Shown piece by piece: positions 1-8,511 of a stretch of 64,000 bases of DNA. The stretch covers positions 49,657-113,656 of the forward strand of contig JBJEVT010000034.1 of NCBI GenBank assembly GCA_051884615.1, given 5' to 3'. The DNA is from UBA1724 sp051884615 (GTDB lineage: Bacteria > Verrucomicrobiota > Lentisphaeria > Oligosphaerales > Oligosphaeraceae). The position numbers and the translations under genes are program-made. The notes beneath the pieces were generated by a model. The model searched no databases. It was not told the origin of the DNA and worked only from the letters and a program-made list of their open reading frames with translations. The stretch's first letter is position 1, and each line of letters opens with the position of its first letter.

Positions 1-75
1 CTGGGGCTGGCTTTGCTGGCGGTGGTGCTGATCAGCGACGTGCTCCCCCTGCTGGCCCAAACCTGGCCGAAATAG
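1..75 (+). CDS. C-terminal end of a membrane protein (partial)
   Basis: An open frame enters from the left edge and stops at TAG (73-75). The 24 visible residues begin LGLALLAVVLISDVLPLLAQ and look like one hydrophobic C-terminal helix followed by a short polar tail. This is enough to suggest the end of an integral membrane protein but not to name a family. It is convergent with uvrB, whose stop lies 31 bases away, and no clear terminator separates them. Confidence 0.45.
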   Translation: MGLALLAVVLISDVLPLLAQTWPK

Positions 76-106
76 CTTTCGCGCCCCCCCCCGGGAGGAG
101 AAAATT

Positions 107-2182
107 CTATTTTCCCTGGGAGCTGCCGCCCTTCTTCCGCTTGGGAACGGAGCCCGTGGCGGCGCCCGCCGCGGGACGTGGCGGCTTCCTTCCCTTCTCC
201 AGCTCGTAGAGCTGGTCCCGCAGCATGGCCGCCCGCTCGAATTCCAGGGCCTGGGCCGCCTGCTGCATCTCCTCCTCGATTTGCCGCTTCGCCTCGGTGA
301 GGTCGTATTCGTATTCCGCTTCCTCCTCCGAAACGCACTGGCCCGGCTTCCGCAGGACGCTGGCCACCTTCTCCTTGGCCTCCTCCACCAGATGGAGGCT
401 GGCCTGTATCGCCCGGCGAATGGTGCGGGGCGTGATGCCGTGCTCCTGGTTGAATGCCATCTGCTTCGCCCGGCGCAGTTCCGTCTCCTCCAGAAGGAAC
501 CGGATGGAGTCGGTGAGGACATCCGCATAGAGAATGACCCGCCCCGCCGCATTCCGGGCGGCGCGTCCCGCCGTCTGGACCAGGCTGGAGGCGCTGCGCA
601 GGAAGCCCTCCTTGTCCGCGTCCATCACCATCACCAGGGCCACCTCCGGCAGATCCAGACCTTCCCGGAGGAGATTGATGCCTACCAGACAGTCGAATTC
701 TCCCGCCCGGAGTCCCCGGATGATTTCCACCCGCTCCAGCGCGTCCAGGTCGGAGTGGAGATAGCGGCTTTCGATGCCCACCTTGCGCAGGTATTCGGAG
801 AGCTCCTCTGCCATTCGCTTGGTCAACGTGGTCACCAGGACCCGCTCCTTCTTCTCCGTCATGCGGCGGATTTCCTCGATGGCGTCGTCCACCTGTCCCG
901 TCAGGGGGCGCACCTCCACCAGAGGATCCAGGAGACCGGTGGGCCGGATGATTTGCTTCACCGGGGTGGTGAGGGAGAGTTCGTAGCCGCCCGGAGTGGC
1001 GGAGACGAAGATGACATTCTTCTGGAGGGAGCGGAATTCCTCGTAGGTCAGGGGGCGGTTGTCCAGAGCGGAGGGGAGGCGAAAGCCGTTCTCCACCAGG
1101 ACCCTCTTCCGGTTCCGGTCCGCGTTCTGCATGGCGTGGAGCTGGGGCAGGGTGACATGGGATTCGTCGATGATGGTGAGGAATCCCTCCGGGGGAAAGT
1201 AGTCGATGAGGGTGAAGGGACGGCTCCCCGCCTCCCGGGCGGCGAGATGCCGGGAGTAGTTCTCGATGCCCTGGCAGTATCCCACCTCTTGGAGCATCTC
1301 CAGGTCGTAGGTGGTGCGCTGATGGATGCGCTGCGCCTCCACCAGCTTGTTCTGGTCCTCGAAATCCCGCACCTGCTCCTGCAACTCCGCCCGAATGGCC
1401 CGCACCGCCGCCTTCATCTTCTCCTCGCTGGTGACAAAAAGCTTGCAGGGGAAGATGACGGCGGAGGCGGTCTTCTCCACTAGGGTGCGGGTCATGACAT
1501 TCCGGTAGCACATCCCTTCGATGGAATCCCCCCAGAACTGGATCTCCAGATAATCCTCCCGGTGGGAGAGATAGACCTCCACCGTGTCTCCCGCCGCCCG
1601 GAACTGCCCCCGCTCCGGCGCCAGGTCGTTCCGGGTGTATTGGAGGGCCACCAGCTTCCGGAGCAGATCGTCCCGGGAGATGGACTGGTCGATGACGATC
1701 TTCGCCTCCAGGGAGGCGAATTCCTCCGGATCGCCCATGCCGTAGATGCAGGAGACCGACGCCACCACAATCACATCCTTCCGCTCCAGGAGGGCTCCCG
1801 TCGCCGCCAGACGCAGCCGCTCCAGCTCGTCGTTGATGGCGGAATCCTTGGCGATGTAGGTGTCGGTGGAGGGAATGTAGGCTTCCGGCTGGTAGTAGTC
1901 GTAGTAGCTGACGAAATACTCCACGGCGTTCTCCGGGAAGAACGCCTTCAACTCGCTGTACAGCTGGGCGGCCAGGGTCTTGTTGTGGGAGATGACCAGC
2001 GTGGGCATCTGCAGCCGCTGGATCACGTTGGCCATGGTGAAGGTCTTTCCGCTGCCGGTGACGCCCTGCAGGGTCTGATAGTGGAGATGCCCCTCCCGGA
2101 TGCCCTTCACCAGGGCTTCGATGGCTTCGGGCTGATCCCCGGCAGGCTGATATTCGCTATGGAGAATGAATTGCTCCGGCAT
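107..2182 (-). CDS. uvrB: UvrB, excinuclease ABC subunit B
   Basis: UvrB is the damage-verification helicase of nucleotide excision repair; it is loaded by UvrA and then recruits UvrC. The 691-residue product has the usual family length. Visible features are Walker A GVTGSGKT (residues 40-47), the beta-hairpin region rich in tyrosines (YYDYYQPEAY), helicase motifs including DESH and SATPG, QTAGRAARN near the end of the helicase core, and a C-terminal UVR segment that contacts UvrC. The frame is open further upstream, but the ATG at 2182 (MPEQFILHSEY) matches the family start, and longer versions would run into metK. It lies 19 bases downstream of metK and is probably co-transcribed with it. 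Identification is secure; the start is very likely. Confidence 0.97.
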   Translation of the reverse strand: MPEQFILHSEYQPAGDQPEAIEALVKGIREGHLHYQTLQGVTGSGKTFTMANVIQRLQMPTLVISHNKTLAAQLYSELKAFFPENAVEYFVSYYDYYQPEAYIPSTDTYIAKDSAINDELERLRLAATGALLERKDVIVVASVSCIYGMGDPEEFASLEAKIVIDQSISRDDLLRKLVALQYTRNDLAPERGQFRAAGDTVEVYLSHREDYLEIQFWGDSIEGMCYRNVMTRTLVEKTASAVIFPCKLFVTSEEKMKAAVRAIRAELQEQVRDFEDQNKLVEAQRIHQRTTYDLEMLQEVGYCQGIENYSRHLAAREAGSRPFTLIDYFPPEGFLTIIDESHVTLPQLHAMQNADRNRKRVLVENGFRLPSALDNRPLTYEEFRSLQKNVIFVSATPGGYELSLTTPVKQIIRPTGLLDPLVEVRPLTGQVDDAIEEIRRMTEKKERVLVTTLTKRMAEELSEYLRKVGIESRYLHSDLDALERVEIIRGLRAGEFDCLVGINLLREGLDLPEVALVMVMDADKEGFLRSASSLVQTAGRAARNAAGRVILYADVLTDSIRFLLEETELRRAKQMAFNQEHGITPRTIRRAIQASLHLVEEAKEKVASVLRKPGQCVSEEEAEYEYDLTEAKRQIEEEMQQAAQALEFERAAMLRDQLYELEKGRKPPRPAAGAATGSVPKRKKGGSSQGK

Positions 2183-2201
2183 GACATGAGGCGCCTGCGT
2201 C

Positions 2202-3410
2202 CTAGAGCCCAAGGGCGTCCTTCAGGGCCTCCACCTGGTCCAGACGCTCCCAGGGGAACTCCTCCCAGCCAAAGGGACCGTAGGCGGCGCTCTCCCGATA
2301 ACTCCAGCCCCGGGGAGACAACAGCCCCAGCTCCTGGGAAATCTGGGCGGGACGGCAGTCGAAGATCCTGCGCTCCTGGAGAAGGCGCACCACCTTCTTC
2401 TCCGGAACCGCGCCGGTGCCAAAGAAGTTCACATTGAAGGCCAGGGGATCCGTGACGCCGATGGCGTAGGCCACCTGCAGCTCGCAGCGCCGGGCCGCTC
2501 CCGCCGCCACCAGATTCTTGGCGATGCGCCGCAGCATATAGCAAGCGGAACGGTCCACCTTGCTGGGATCCTTTCCGCTGAAGGCGCCGCCGCCATGGCG
2601 TCCCGCCCCGCCGTAGGTGTCCACGATGATCTTCCGTCCCGTCACGCCGGTGTCGCCGTCGGGGCCGCCGATGACGAAGTTTCCGGTGGGGTTGATATAG
2701 AGCTGTCCACCCCGCTGATTCACCCGGGAGAGGTCCACCTCCTGGAGGAGCTCCTGGGGCAGGGTTTCCCGGAGGACGTCCAGCACGGCCTGGCGCACCT
2801 TCTCTCCGGTTCCCTCCAGATGCTGATGGGAGACCACCAGGGAGGTGATGGCCACGGGGCGTCCTTCCTCGTAGCGGAAGGTCAGCTGGCTTTTGGCGTC
2901 CGGCCGCAGGAAGTCGTATTCCGGCTGGCTTCGCCGCAGCTGGGAGAGGCGGCGCAGGATTTTCTTGGCGTAGTAGATGGGGGCGGGCATGTAGGCGGGG
3001 GTCTCGTCGCAGGCGTAGCCGAACATGATGCCCTGGTCGCCCGCGCCCTGTTCCCCGGTGATGCTGGTGGCCTCCGAGACGCCTCGGGCGATGTCCGCGC
3101 TCTGCTTGTGCAGACGGTTCTCAACCCGCAGAGTGGCGGCCTGGAACCCCTCGCCGGGACGATCATACCCGATCTCCGACACCGTCTGGCGCACCAGACC
3201 CTCGTAGTCCGGCGCCTCTCCCTGGAAACTCACTTCCCCCGCCAACGCCACATAGTTGGTGGTGGCCAACGTCTCGCAGGCCACATGCCCCCGGGCATCC
3301 TGGGCCAGCACCGCATCCAGCACCGCATCGGAAATCTGATCGCAAACCTTGTCCGGATGCCCCTCGGAGACGGCTTCAGAGGTGAAGAGGAAGGATTTCG
3401 GCAGGCACAT
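2202..3410 (-). CDS. metK: S-adenosylmethionine synthetase
   Basis: This enzyme makes S-adenosylmethionine from methionine and ATP in the cytoplasm. The 402-residue protein has the full set of family motifs: GHPDKVCDQISDAVLD near the N-terminus, the ATP-binding GAGDQGIMFGYA segment around residue 120, and the phosphate-binding loop GGGAFSGKDPSKVDRSACY around residue 270. The length is typical (380-400). It is followed by uvrB after 19 bases. Upstream lies a leader of at least 100 bases with small stem-loops. I could not match that leader to a known SAM riboswitch class. Confidence 0.98.
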   Translation of the reverse strand: MCLPKSFLFTSEAVSEGHPDKVCDQISDAVLDAVLAQDARGHVACETLATTNYVALAGEVSFQGEAPDYEGLVRQTVSEIGYDRPGEGFQAATLRVENRLHKQSADIARGVSEATSITGEQGAGDQGIMFGYACDETPAYMPAPIYYAKKILRRLSQLRRSQPEYDFLRPDAKSQLTFRYEEGRPVAITSLVVSHQHLEGTGEKVRQAVLDVLRETLPQELLQEVDLSRVNQRGGQLYINPTGNFVIGGPDGDTGVTGRKIIVDTYGGAGRHGGGAFSGKDPSKVDRSACYMLRRIAKNLVAAGAARRCELQVAYAIGVTDPLAFNVNFFGTGAVPEKKVVRLLQERRIFDCRPAQISQELGLLSPRGWSYRESAAYGPFGWEEFPWERLDQVEALKDALGL

Positions 3411-3435
3411 GACTAAAACTCCCAGTGTGTTGTTA

Positions 3436-3486
3436 GGCGAAAGAAGGCATCAACGCCCTCCCGCCCCGGAGACCTTGGAACTCCGG
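3436..3486 (-). promoter_or_regulatory. Stem-loops in the metK leader
   Basis: Read on the minus strand, the metK 5' leader contains a perfect hairpin (CCGGAG at 3466-3471 with CTCCGG at 3481-3486, 9-base loop) and a shorter pair (GGCG 3436-3439 with CGCC 3454-3457) ending about 25 bases before the start codon. SAM-responsive leaders are common upstream of metK, but the conserved sequence of the classes I know is not recognisable here, so a regulatory role is only a possibility. Confidence 0.25.
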
Positions 3487-3699
3487 ATGAAACCCCCTCC
3501 AGAATAGACACCCCAATGCCCGGACATCCTGCCCGGCAAAAAATGAAAATCAGGGTGGATTGGGGAGAAGGAACGCCCCCGACCGACATCCGGCCGGAAA
3601 AACAGACGGCTGGTTAATATACCCTGCCCAAAGGGGCTGATGGCGCCGGAGCACCCCTACTTCACAAAGTCCAATCCCCAAACACAGAGAATACCAAAA

Positions 3700-3821
3700 C
3701 GCTGCCGCTTCAACACAGAGCACACAGAGGCGCCTGCGGCGCACACGGAGCACAGGTCGGCGCTGCCGCTTCAACACAGAGCACACAGAGGCGCCTGCGG
3801 CGCACACGGAGGACAGGTCGG
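3700..3821. repeat. Two tandem 61-bp repeat units (composite element A)
   Basis: Two copies of a 61-base unit starting CGCTGCCGCTTCAACACAGA begin at 3700 and 3761 and differ at about one position. The same core recurs at 63949-64000 (shortened to a 31-base period) and, on the opposite strand, near 45540-45600. The minus strand reads as VLRV..RRLCVLCVEAA, a translation that can be mis-called as Cys-rich protein. No spacer-like unique sequence separates the copies. The span 3487-3699 before it holds no gene that I can support. Confidence 0.85.
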
Positions 3822-4060
3822 CGCTGAAGGCGGGGGCGTTCCGGCATCCGGTCTCGGATGCCTTGTTGTCCCCGGGAGGCTCCACGGAGAGAGAAAGCTC
3901 CTGCCGGAGCCCCCTCTCTCCATGGATCTCCGGGACCAACTTTCCCGGGCGGGCACGCCCCCCCCGGGAACGCCCCTCCTCCGGGACCAACCTCCCTGTT
4001 CGAGCACGCCCCCCTGTTCTTTTGGGAGGCAACCTCCCCTGGAGCTTCCTGGATTTCAAG

Positions 4061-4135
4061 CCCCTCTAGCCCCTCTAGCCTCCCTAGCCCATCTAGGGCA
4101 TCTAGCCCTTTTGATTCTCCCGGGGGGAGAGAATG
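4061..4135. repeat. CTAG-rich degenerate repeat block (composite element A, right part)
   Basis: About seven iterations of CCCCTCTAGCC-like units run together and end in GGGCATCTAGCCCTTTT. The reverse complement of this ending, joined to the same AACACAGA..CACAGAGGCGCC core, occurs at 45421-45600. The two blocks therefore look like parts of one mobile or amplified intergenic element. The sequence between the blocks (3822-4060) is C/G-rich, contains several CCCGGGA/TCCCGGG palindromes and has no convincing gene. Confidence 0.7.
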
Positions 4136-4166
4136 TCCCGCCGGCCCCCCTCCCAATCACTTGCTC

Positions 4167-4187
4167 GCATGCGCACGCGCGCGTGCG
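4167..4187. other. Alternating purine-pyrimidine tract (Z-DNA-prone)
   Basis: Twenty-one bases alternate strictly purine/pyrimidine and include the perfect 14-bp palindrome GCACGCGCGCGTGC (4173-4186). Such tracts readily adopt left-handed DNA under negative supercoiling. It sits in the gene-free region, between the CTAG-rich block and the 84-bp array. Confidence 0.6.
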
Positions 4188-4393
4188 GGGTAATCGGTTT
4201 CCCCACGCCCCCCACCCTACCGCCCTCACCGTAATCCAGCTCGGGAGGACTGCAATCTCATGGGCGGCAAACGCTCGAAATTCCCATGGACGCCATGTCC
4301 ATTCCCTGCCATTCCCTGCCAAGACGGCGGTCATGCTTCTTTGACGCTGCCCCGTTGCAAGGGGGCTACAAGAATCCCGCCAGGGGCAGGGCA

Positions 4394-4758
4394 ATGTCCC
4401 GGGAGGGAGGGTGGATGGAATCTCCGGGGGGAGGAGCAGGGGGGAAGGACGGGAGGGAAAAGACCGTGTTCCGTGGCGCTGTCCCGGGAGGGTGGATGGA
4501 ATCCCCCGGGGGGGAGGAGCAGGGGGGGAAGTGCGAGAGGGAAAAGACCGTGTTCCGTGGCGATGTCCCGGGAGGGTGGATGGAATCCCCGGGGGGGGAG
4601 GAGCAGGTGGGGAAGGACGAGAGGGAAAAGACCGTGTTCCGTGGCGCTGTGCCGGAAGGGTGGGTGGATGGAATCCCCGGGGGAAGGATCGGGGGTGAAG
4701 GGCGGGAGCTACATTGTGGGAAAAGACCGTGTTCCGTGGCGATGTCCCGGGAGGGGGT
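4394..4758. repeat. 84-bp G-rich tandem array
   Basis: The marker AAAAGACCGTGTTCCGTGGC occurs at 4458, 4542, 4626 and 4721, giving periods of 84, 84 and 95 bases. A partial unit precedes the first. Each unit also carries GTCCCGGGAGGG, GGATGGAATC and a run of G tracts (for example seven G's, AGGAGCA, six or seven G's), which fits potential G-quadruplexes on the plus strand. Open frames across it are Gly/Arg-rich and change frame with the repeat, so they are not genes. The array ends 47 bases before the start codon of the EamA-type gene. Confidence 0.9.
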
Positions 4759-4805
4759 TGCCCTTCCGCGGGCGTGCCCCGGAGAAGAGCCTGTCGCGTC
4801 TTGCC

Positions 4806-5222
4806 ATGAACTGGAAAATCTGCGCTTTGCTTTCCGCTTTTTTCGCCGCCCTCACCGCCATCTTCGGCAAGCTGGGGGTGAAGGAGGTGAACTCCAATCT
4901 CGCCACGGCCGTCCGGGTGACGGTGATTCTCTTCTTTGCCTGGGGACTGGTCTTCTGCAGCGGCGCGGCGGGCCAGCTGCGCCAGTGGCCGGGACGCACC
5001 TGGCTCTTCATGGTCCTTTCCGGGGTGGCCACGGGATTGTCCTGGCTCTTCTATTTCCATGCCTTGAAGCTGGAACAGGCCTCCAAGGTCGCCCCCGTGG
5101 ATAAATTGAGCGTGCCCATGACCATCCTGCTGGCCGCTCTGCTTCTGGGGGAATCCCTCACCTGGCAGACGGTTCTTGGGGGGCTGCTGGTGCTGGCGGG
5201 CTCCCTGGTTCTGCTTCTATAA
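4806..5222 (+). CDS. Half-size EamA/DMT-type membrane protein
   Basis: The 138-residue product is almost entirely hydrophobic with about five predicted transmembrane helices and resembles one EamA repeat (short COG2510-type member of the drug/metabolite transporter superfamily). Characteristic pieces are the N-terminal AALTAIFGKLGVKEV, the FYFHALKLEQASKVAPVDKL loop, and the C-terminal LLLGESLTWQTVLGGLLV. Full DMT carriers have two such repeats, so this would need to dimerise or act with a partner. The substrate is unknown. The start at 4806 gives the expected N-terminal helix; the frame extends upstream only into the tandem repeat array. There is no obvious Shine-Dalgarno sequence. Confidence 0.8.
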   Translation: MNWKICALLSAFFAALTAIFGKLGVKEVNSNLATAVRVTVILFFAWGLVFCSGAAGQLRQWPGRTWLFMVLSGVATGLSWLFYFHALKLEQASKVAPVDKLSVPMTILLAALLLGESLTWQTVLGGLLVLAGSLVLLL

Positions 5223-5247
5223 CCGAAAGGCGCATCCGTCCCGCCGT

Positions 5248-5281
5248 CCTCCCTTCCCCGGGGATATGGCGGGGAGGGAGG
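5248..5281. terminator. GC-rich stem-loop between convergent genes
   Basis: CCTCCCTTCCCC (5248-5259) can pair with GGGGAGGGAGG (5271-5281) with one bulge. It lies between the stop codons of the EamA-type gene and carB. There is no U-tract, so it is a weak candidate for a shared 3' end structure. Confidence 0.3.
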
Positions 5282-5298
5282 GGCGTGGCGGGGGAGGA

Positions 5299-8200
5299 TC
5301 AGCCCTTCTTGTGATATTCCTGGAGGGAGCACACATCCACGCGTCCCGACTCCAGGGCGACGCCATCCACCCCCTCTGCCGCCATTTGGAGGGCGGCGGT
5401 GGTGGTGGTGATGGGCAGTCCGAACTGGATGGCGTAGGAGCGCATGGTGGCGCCGTCGTCATTCATGTCGGGGATATTGACGATCCATCCGATTTTATGC
5501 TCCAGAATCAGGTCCTTGAGGTTGGGTCTTCCCTCGGAGAGTCGGAAGACGGCCTGGCAGGGGATGTTGTGCTGATAGAGGAGGGCGCCGGTGCCGGCGG
5601 TGGCGTAGAAGTGGAAGTCGTGGGCCGCCAGCTTCTGGAGCCAGGGCAGGGCGGCCTCCTTGTCGGCGTTGCGGATGGAGATGAAGACTCCTCCCTGGCG
5701 GGGAATCCGGTTGCCGGCGGCGTCCTGGGACTTCAGGTAGGCGCTGGAGGCGTCGATGTCCATCCCCATGACCTCTCCCGTGGATTTCATCTCCGGGGAG
5801 AGGGTGACATCCACGCCCGGGAATTTGGGGAAGGGGAAGACGGCTTCCTTGAAGGCGGTGTAGTGGATGCGGGGTTCCTGGAGGAAGCCCAGTTCCTCCA
5901 GGCTCTCCCCCGCCATGCAGCGGGCGGCGTATTTCGCCAGGGGGGCGCCGGTGGCCTTGCTGGCGAAGGGGACCGTGCGGGATGCCCGGGGATTGACCTC
6001 GATGACGTAGACCTGTCCGTGCTGCACGGCGAACTGGATGTTCATGAGCCCCACCACATGGAGGGCCTTGGCCAGCTTCCGGGCAAGGGCGCGGATCTCC
6101 TCCAGCACCTGGGGCGGCAGATCCCGGGGCGGGATGGAGCATGCGGAGTCGCCGGAATGGATGCCGGCCTGCTCCACGTGCTCCATGATGGCGCCCACCA
6201 CGGTGTGGACGCCATCGGAGAGGCAGTCCACATCCAGCTCCTGGGCGTCGTTGAGGAATTTGTCAATGAGGATGGGATGGCCCTCGGAGACGCTGGCGGC
6301 TTCTTTCATGTATTTCCGCAACTCGCTCTCCTGGAAGACGATAGCCATGGCGCGGCCGCCCAGCACGAAGGAGGGGCGCACCAAGACGGGATAGCCGATG
6401 GCAGACGCCACGCGGCAGGCTTCCTCCCCGTCCTTCGCCATGCCGCTGGGGGGCTGGCGGGCGCCGGTGGCGGCGGCGATGCCCTTGAAGATGCCCCGGT
6501 CGTCCGCCGCATCGATGTCCTCCGGCGGCGTGCCCAGGATGCGGACGCCCGCGTTCTTCAGGGCGGTGGCGAGGTTCAGGGGAGTCTGGCCTCCCAGCTG
6601 GACGATGACGCCGTCGCACTGTTCCCGTTCGTAGACGTTGAGGACGTCCTCCAGGGTCAGGGGTTCGAAGTAGAGCCGGTTGGCGGTGTCGTAGTCGGTG
6701 GAGACCGTTTCCGGGTTGGAGTTGACCATGACGGTCTCGTAGCCGGCCTCCTGGAGGGCGAAGACGGCGTGGACGCAGCAGCAGTCGAATTCGATGCCCT
6801 GTCCGATGCGGTTGGGGCCGCCGCCCAGGATCATGATCTTTCCCTTGGCGGTGGTGGGTCTCACGGGTTCGTCGGCGTCGCCGTAGGTGGAGTAGTAATA
6901 GGGGGTGGTGGCGCGGAACTCACCGGCGCAGGTGTCCACGGTGCCGTAGACGGGGCGAATGCCCAGGTCGTTCCGGCGTTGCCGCACCTGGGTTTCCGTG
7001 GAGTGGAGGGCGTAGGCCAGCTGGCGGTCGGAGTATCCCAGCTCCTTGGCCTTCCGGAGGGATTCCTCGGTGTCCTGGATCTTGTCCTCGAAGTCCACCA
7101 GCTCCGCCAGTTTCCGGAGATAGAAGAGGTCGATGGCGGTGAGTTCCTGGATGCGCTCCAGGGACCAGCCCCGCTTCAGGGCGGCGTGCAGCACATAGAC
7201 CCGGTCCGCGTTGGGACGGCCCAGCTCCCGCTCCAGGGTGGCGTCGTCCATCTCCTGGAAGGGCAGGAGCTTCTCCTCCAGTCCGAATCCCCAGTGTCCC
7301 GTCTCCAGGGAGCGGATGGCCTTTTGGAATGCCTGGTTGAAATTGCGTCCGATGGACATGGCCTCGCCCACGGCCTTCATCTGGGTGCCCAGGGTGGAGT
7401 TGGCGGCGGGGAACTTCTCGAAGGTGAAGCGGGGCATTTTCACCACGACGTAGTCCAGGGCGGGCTCGAAGCAGGCGGGGGTGGTGCGGGTGATGTCGTT
7501 CCGCAGTTCATCCAGGGTGTAGCCCACGGCCAGGAGGGCGGCGATTTTGGCGATGGGGAAGCCGGTGGCTTTGGAGGCCAGGGCGGAGGAGCGGGAGACC
7601 CGGGGATTCATCTCGATGATGAGGCGTTCCCCGGTCTGGGGGTTCACGGCCCATTGGACATTGGAGCCGCCGGTCTGGATGCCGATGGCCTGCAGCACCC
7701 GGAGGGAATCCTGGCGCATGGCCTGGTATTCCCGGTCGGTGAGGGTCAGGGCGGGGGCCACGGTGATGGAGTCCCCGGTGTGGACCCCCATGGGATCCAC
7801 GTTCTCGATGGAGCAGACGATGACGGAGGTGCCCTTGCGGTCGCACATGACCTCCATCTCGTATTCCTTCCAGCCCAGGAGGGATTCCTCGATGAGGACC
7901 TCGTGGTTCAGGCTGGCGTCCAGCCCCCGCTCCACGATGGTGCGGAACTCCTGGGGGTCCCGGGCGATGCCGCCGCCGGTGCCGCCCAGGGTGAAGCCCG
8001 GGCGCACCACCAGGGGCCACTTCCCGATCATCTGGGCGATGAGGGTGGCCTCCTCCATGCTGTGGGCGGAGCCGGAGCGGGCGCTGCGGATGCCGATGGC
8101 GTCCATGGCGTCCTTGAAGGCATTCCGGTCCTCCGCGCGGGTGATGGCCTCGGCGTCCGCCCCGATGAGCTCCACATGATAGTGCTGGAGGACGCCGCTC

Positions 8201-8511
8201 TTCCATGCCTCCATGGCCAGGTTGAGGGCGGTCTGGCCGCCCAGGGTGGGCAGCAGGGCGTCGGGCCGTTCCCGCCGGATGATCTCCCGGAGATATTCCG
8301 GGGTCATGGGTTCCAGATAGGTGCGGTCGGCGAACTCCGGGTCCGTCATGACGGTGGCGGGGTTGCTGTTGAGCAGCACCAGCTCGTAGCCCTCCTGCTT
8401 CAGCACCTTGCAGGCCTGCACCCCGGAGTAGTCGAACTCGCATCCCTGGCCGATGACCACGGGGCCGGCCCCCAGGAGCATGATTTTATGGATGTCAGTG
8501 CGTCTGGGCAT
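5299..8511 (-). CDS. carB: Carbamoyl-phosphate synthase, large subunit
   Basis: CarB makes carbamoyl phosphate from bicarbonate, two ATP and the ammonia delivered by CarA, feeding pyrimidine and arginine synthesis. The 1070 residues match the family length. Both homologous ATP-grasp halves are visible: the first opens with KIMLLGAGPVVIGQGCEFDY, the second with IMILGGGPNRIGQGIEFDCC around residue 555. The C-terminal MGS-like allosteric domain ends the protein. The start codon region overlaps the end of pyrG by 17 bases, which suggests translational coupling, and AAGGAGA precedes the ATG. It is the last gene of a purF-carA-pyrG-carB run. Confidence 0.98.
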   Translation of the reverse strand: MPRRTDIHKIMLLGAGPVVIGQGCEFDYSGVQACKVLKQEGYELVLLNSNPATVMTDPEFADRTYLEPMTPEYLREIIRRERPDALLPTLGGQTALNLAMEAWKSGVLQHYHVELIGADAEAITRAEDRNAFKDAMDAIGIRSARSGSAHSMEEATLIAQMIGKWPLVVRPGFTLGGTGGGIARDPQEFRTIVERGLDASLNHEVLIEESLLGWKEYEMEVMCDRKGTSVIVCSIENVDPMGVHTGDSITVAPALTLTDREYQAMRQDSLRVLQAIGIQTGGSNVQWAVNPQTGERLIIEMNPRVSRSSALASKATGFPIAKIAALLAVGYTLDELRNDITRTTPACFEPALDYVVVKMPRFTFEKFPAANSTLGTQMKAVGEAMSIGRNFNQAFQKAIRSLETGHWGFGLEEKLLPFQEMDDATLERELGRPNADRVYVLHAALKRGWSLERIQELTAIDLFYLRKLAELVDFEDKIQDTEESLRKAKELGYSDRQLAYALHSTETQVRQRRNDLGIRPVYGTVDTCAGEFRATTPYYYSTYGDADEPVRPTTAKGKIMILGGGPNRIGQGIEFDCCCVHAVFALQEAGYETVMVNSNPETVSTDYDTANRLYFEPLTLEDVLNVYEREQCDGVIVQLGGQTPLNLATALKNAGVRILGTPPEDIDAADDRGIFKGIAAATGARQPPSGMAKDGEEACRVASAIGYPVLVRPSFVLGGRAMAIVFQESELRKYMKEAASVSEGHPILIDKFLNDAQELDVDCLSDGVHTVVGAIMEHVEQAGIHSGDSACSIPPRDLPPQVLEEIRALARKLAKALHVVGLMNIQFAVQHGQVYVIEVNPRASRTVPFASKATGAPLAKYAARCMAGESLEELGFLQEPRIHYTAFKEAVFPFPKFPGVDVTLSPEMKSTGEVMGMDIDASSAYLKSQDAAGNRIPRQGGVFISIRNADKEAALPWLQKLAAHDFHFYATAGTGALLYQHNIPCQAVFRLSEGRPNLKDLILEHKIGWIVNIPDMNDDGATMRSYAIQFGLPITTTTAALQMAAEGVDGVALESGRVDVCSLQEYHKKG

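Noticed and set aside
3411..3640. SAM riboswitch upstream of metK
   Set aside because: Only generic hairpins are visible; conserved sequences of known SAM-responsive classes were not recognised. A covariance-model search would decide.
3700..3821. CRISPR array
   Set aside because: The 61-bp and 31-bp units are directly adjacent with no unique spacers, and there are no cas genes in the window.
3550..4156. Cys/Arg-rich proteins (VLRVRRRRLCVLCVEAA type)
   Set aside because: They are translations of the 61-bp intergenic repeats in changing frames, with no ribosome site.
4260..5104. Gly/Arg-rich frames across the 84-bp array
   Set aside because: They consist of the tandem repeat read in three frames; only the part from 4806 in one frame is a plausible membrane protein.
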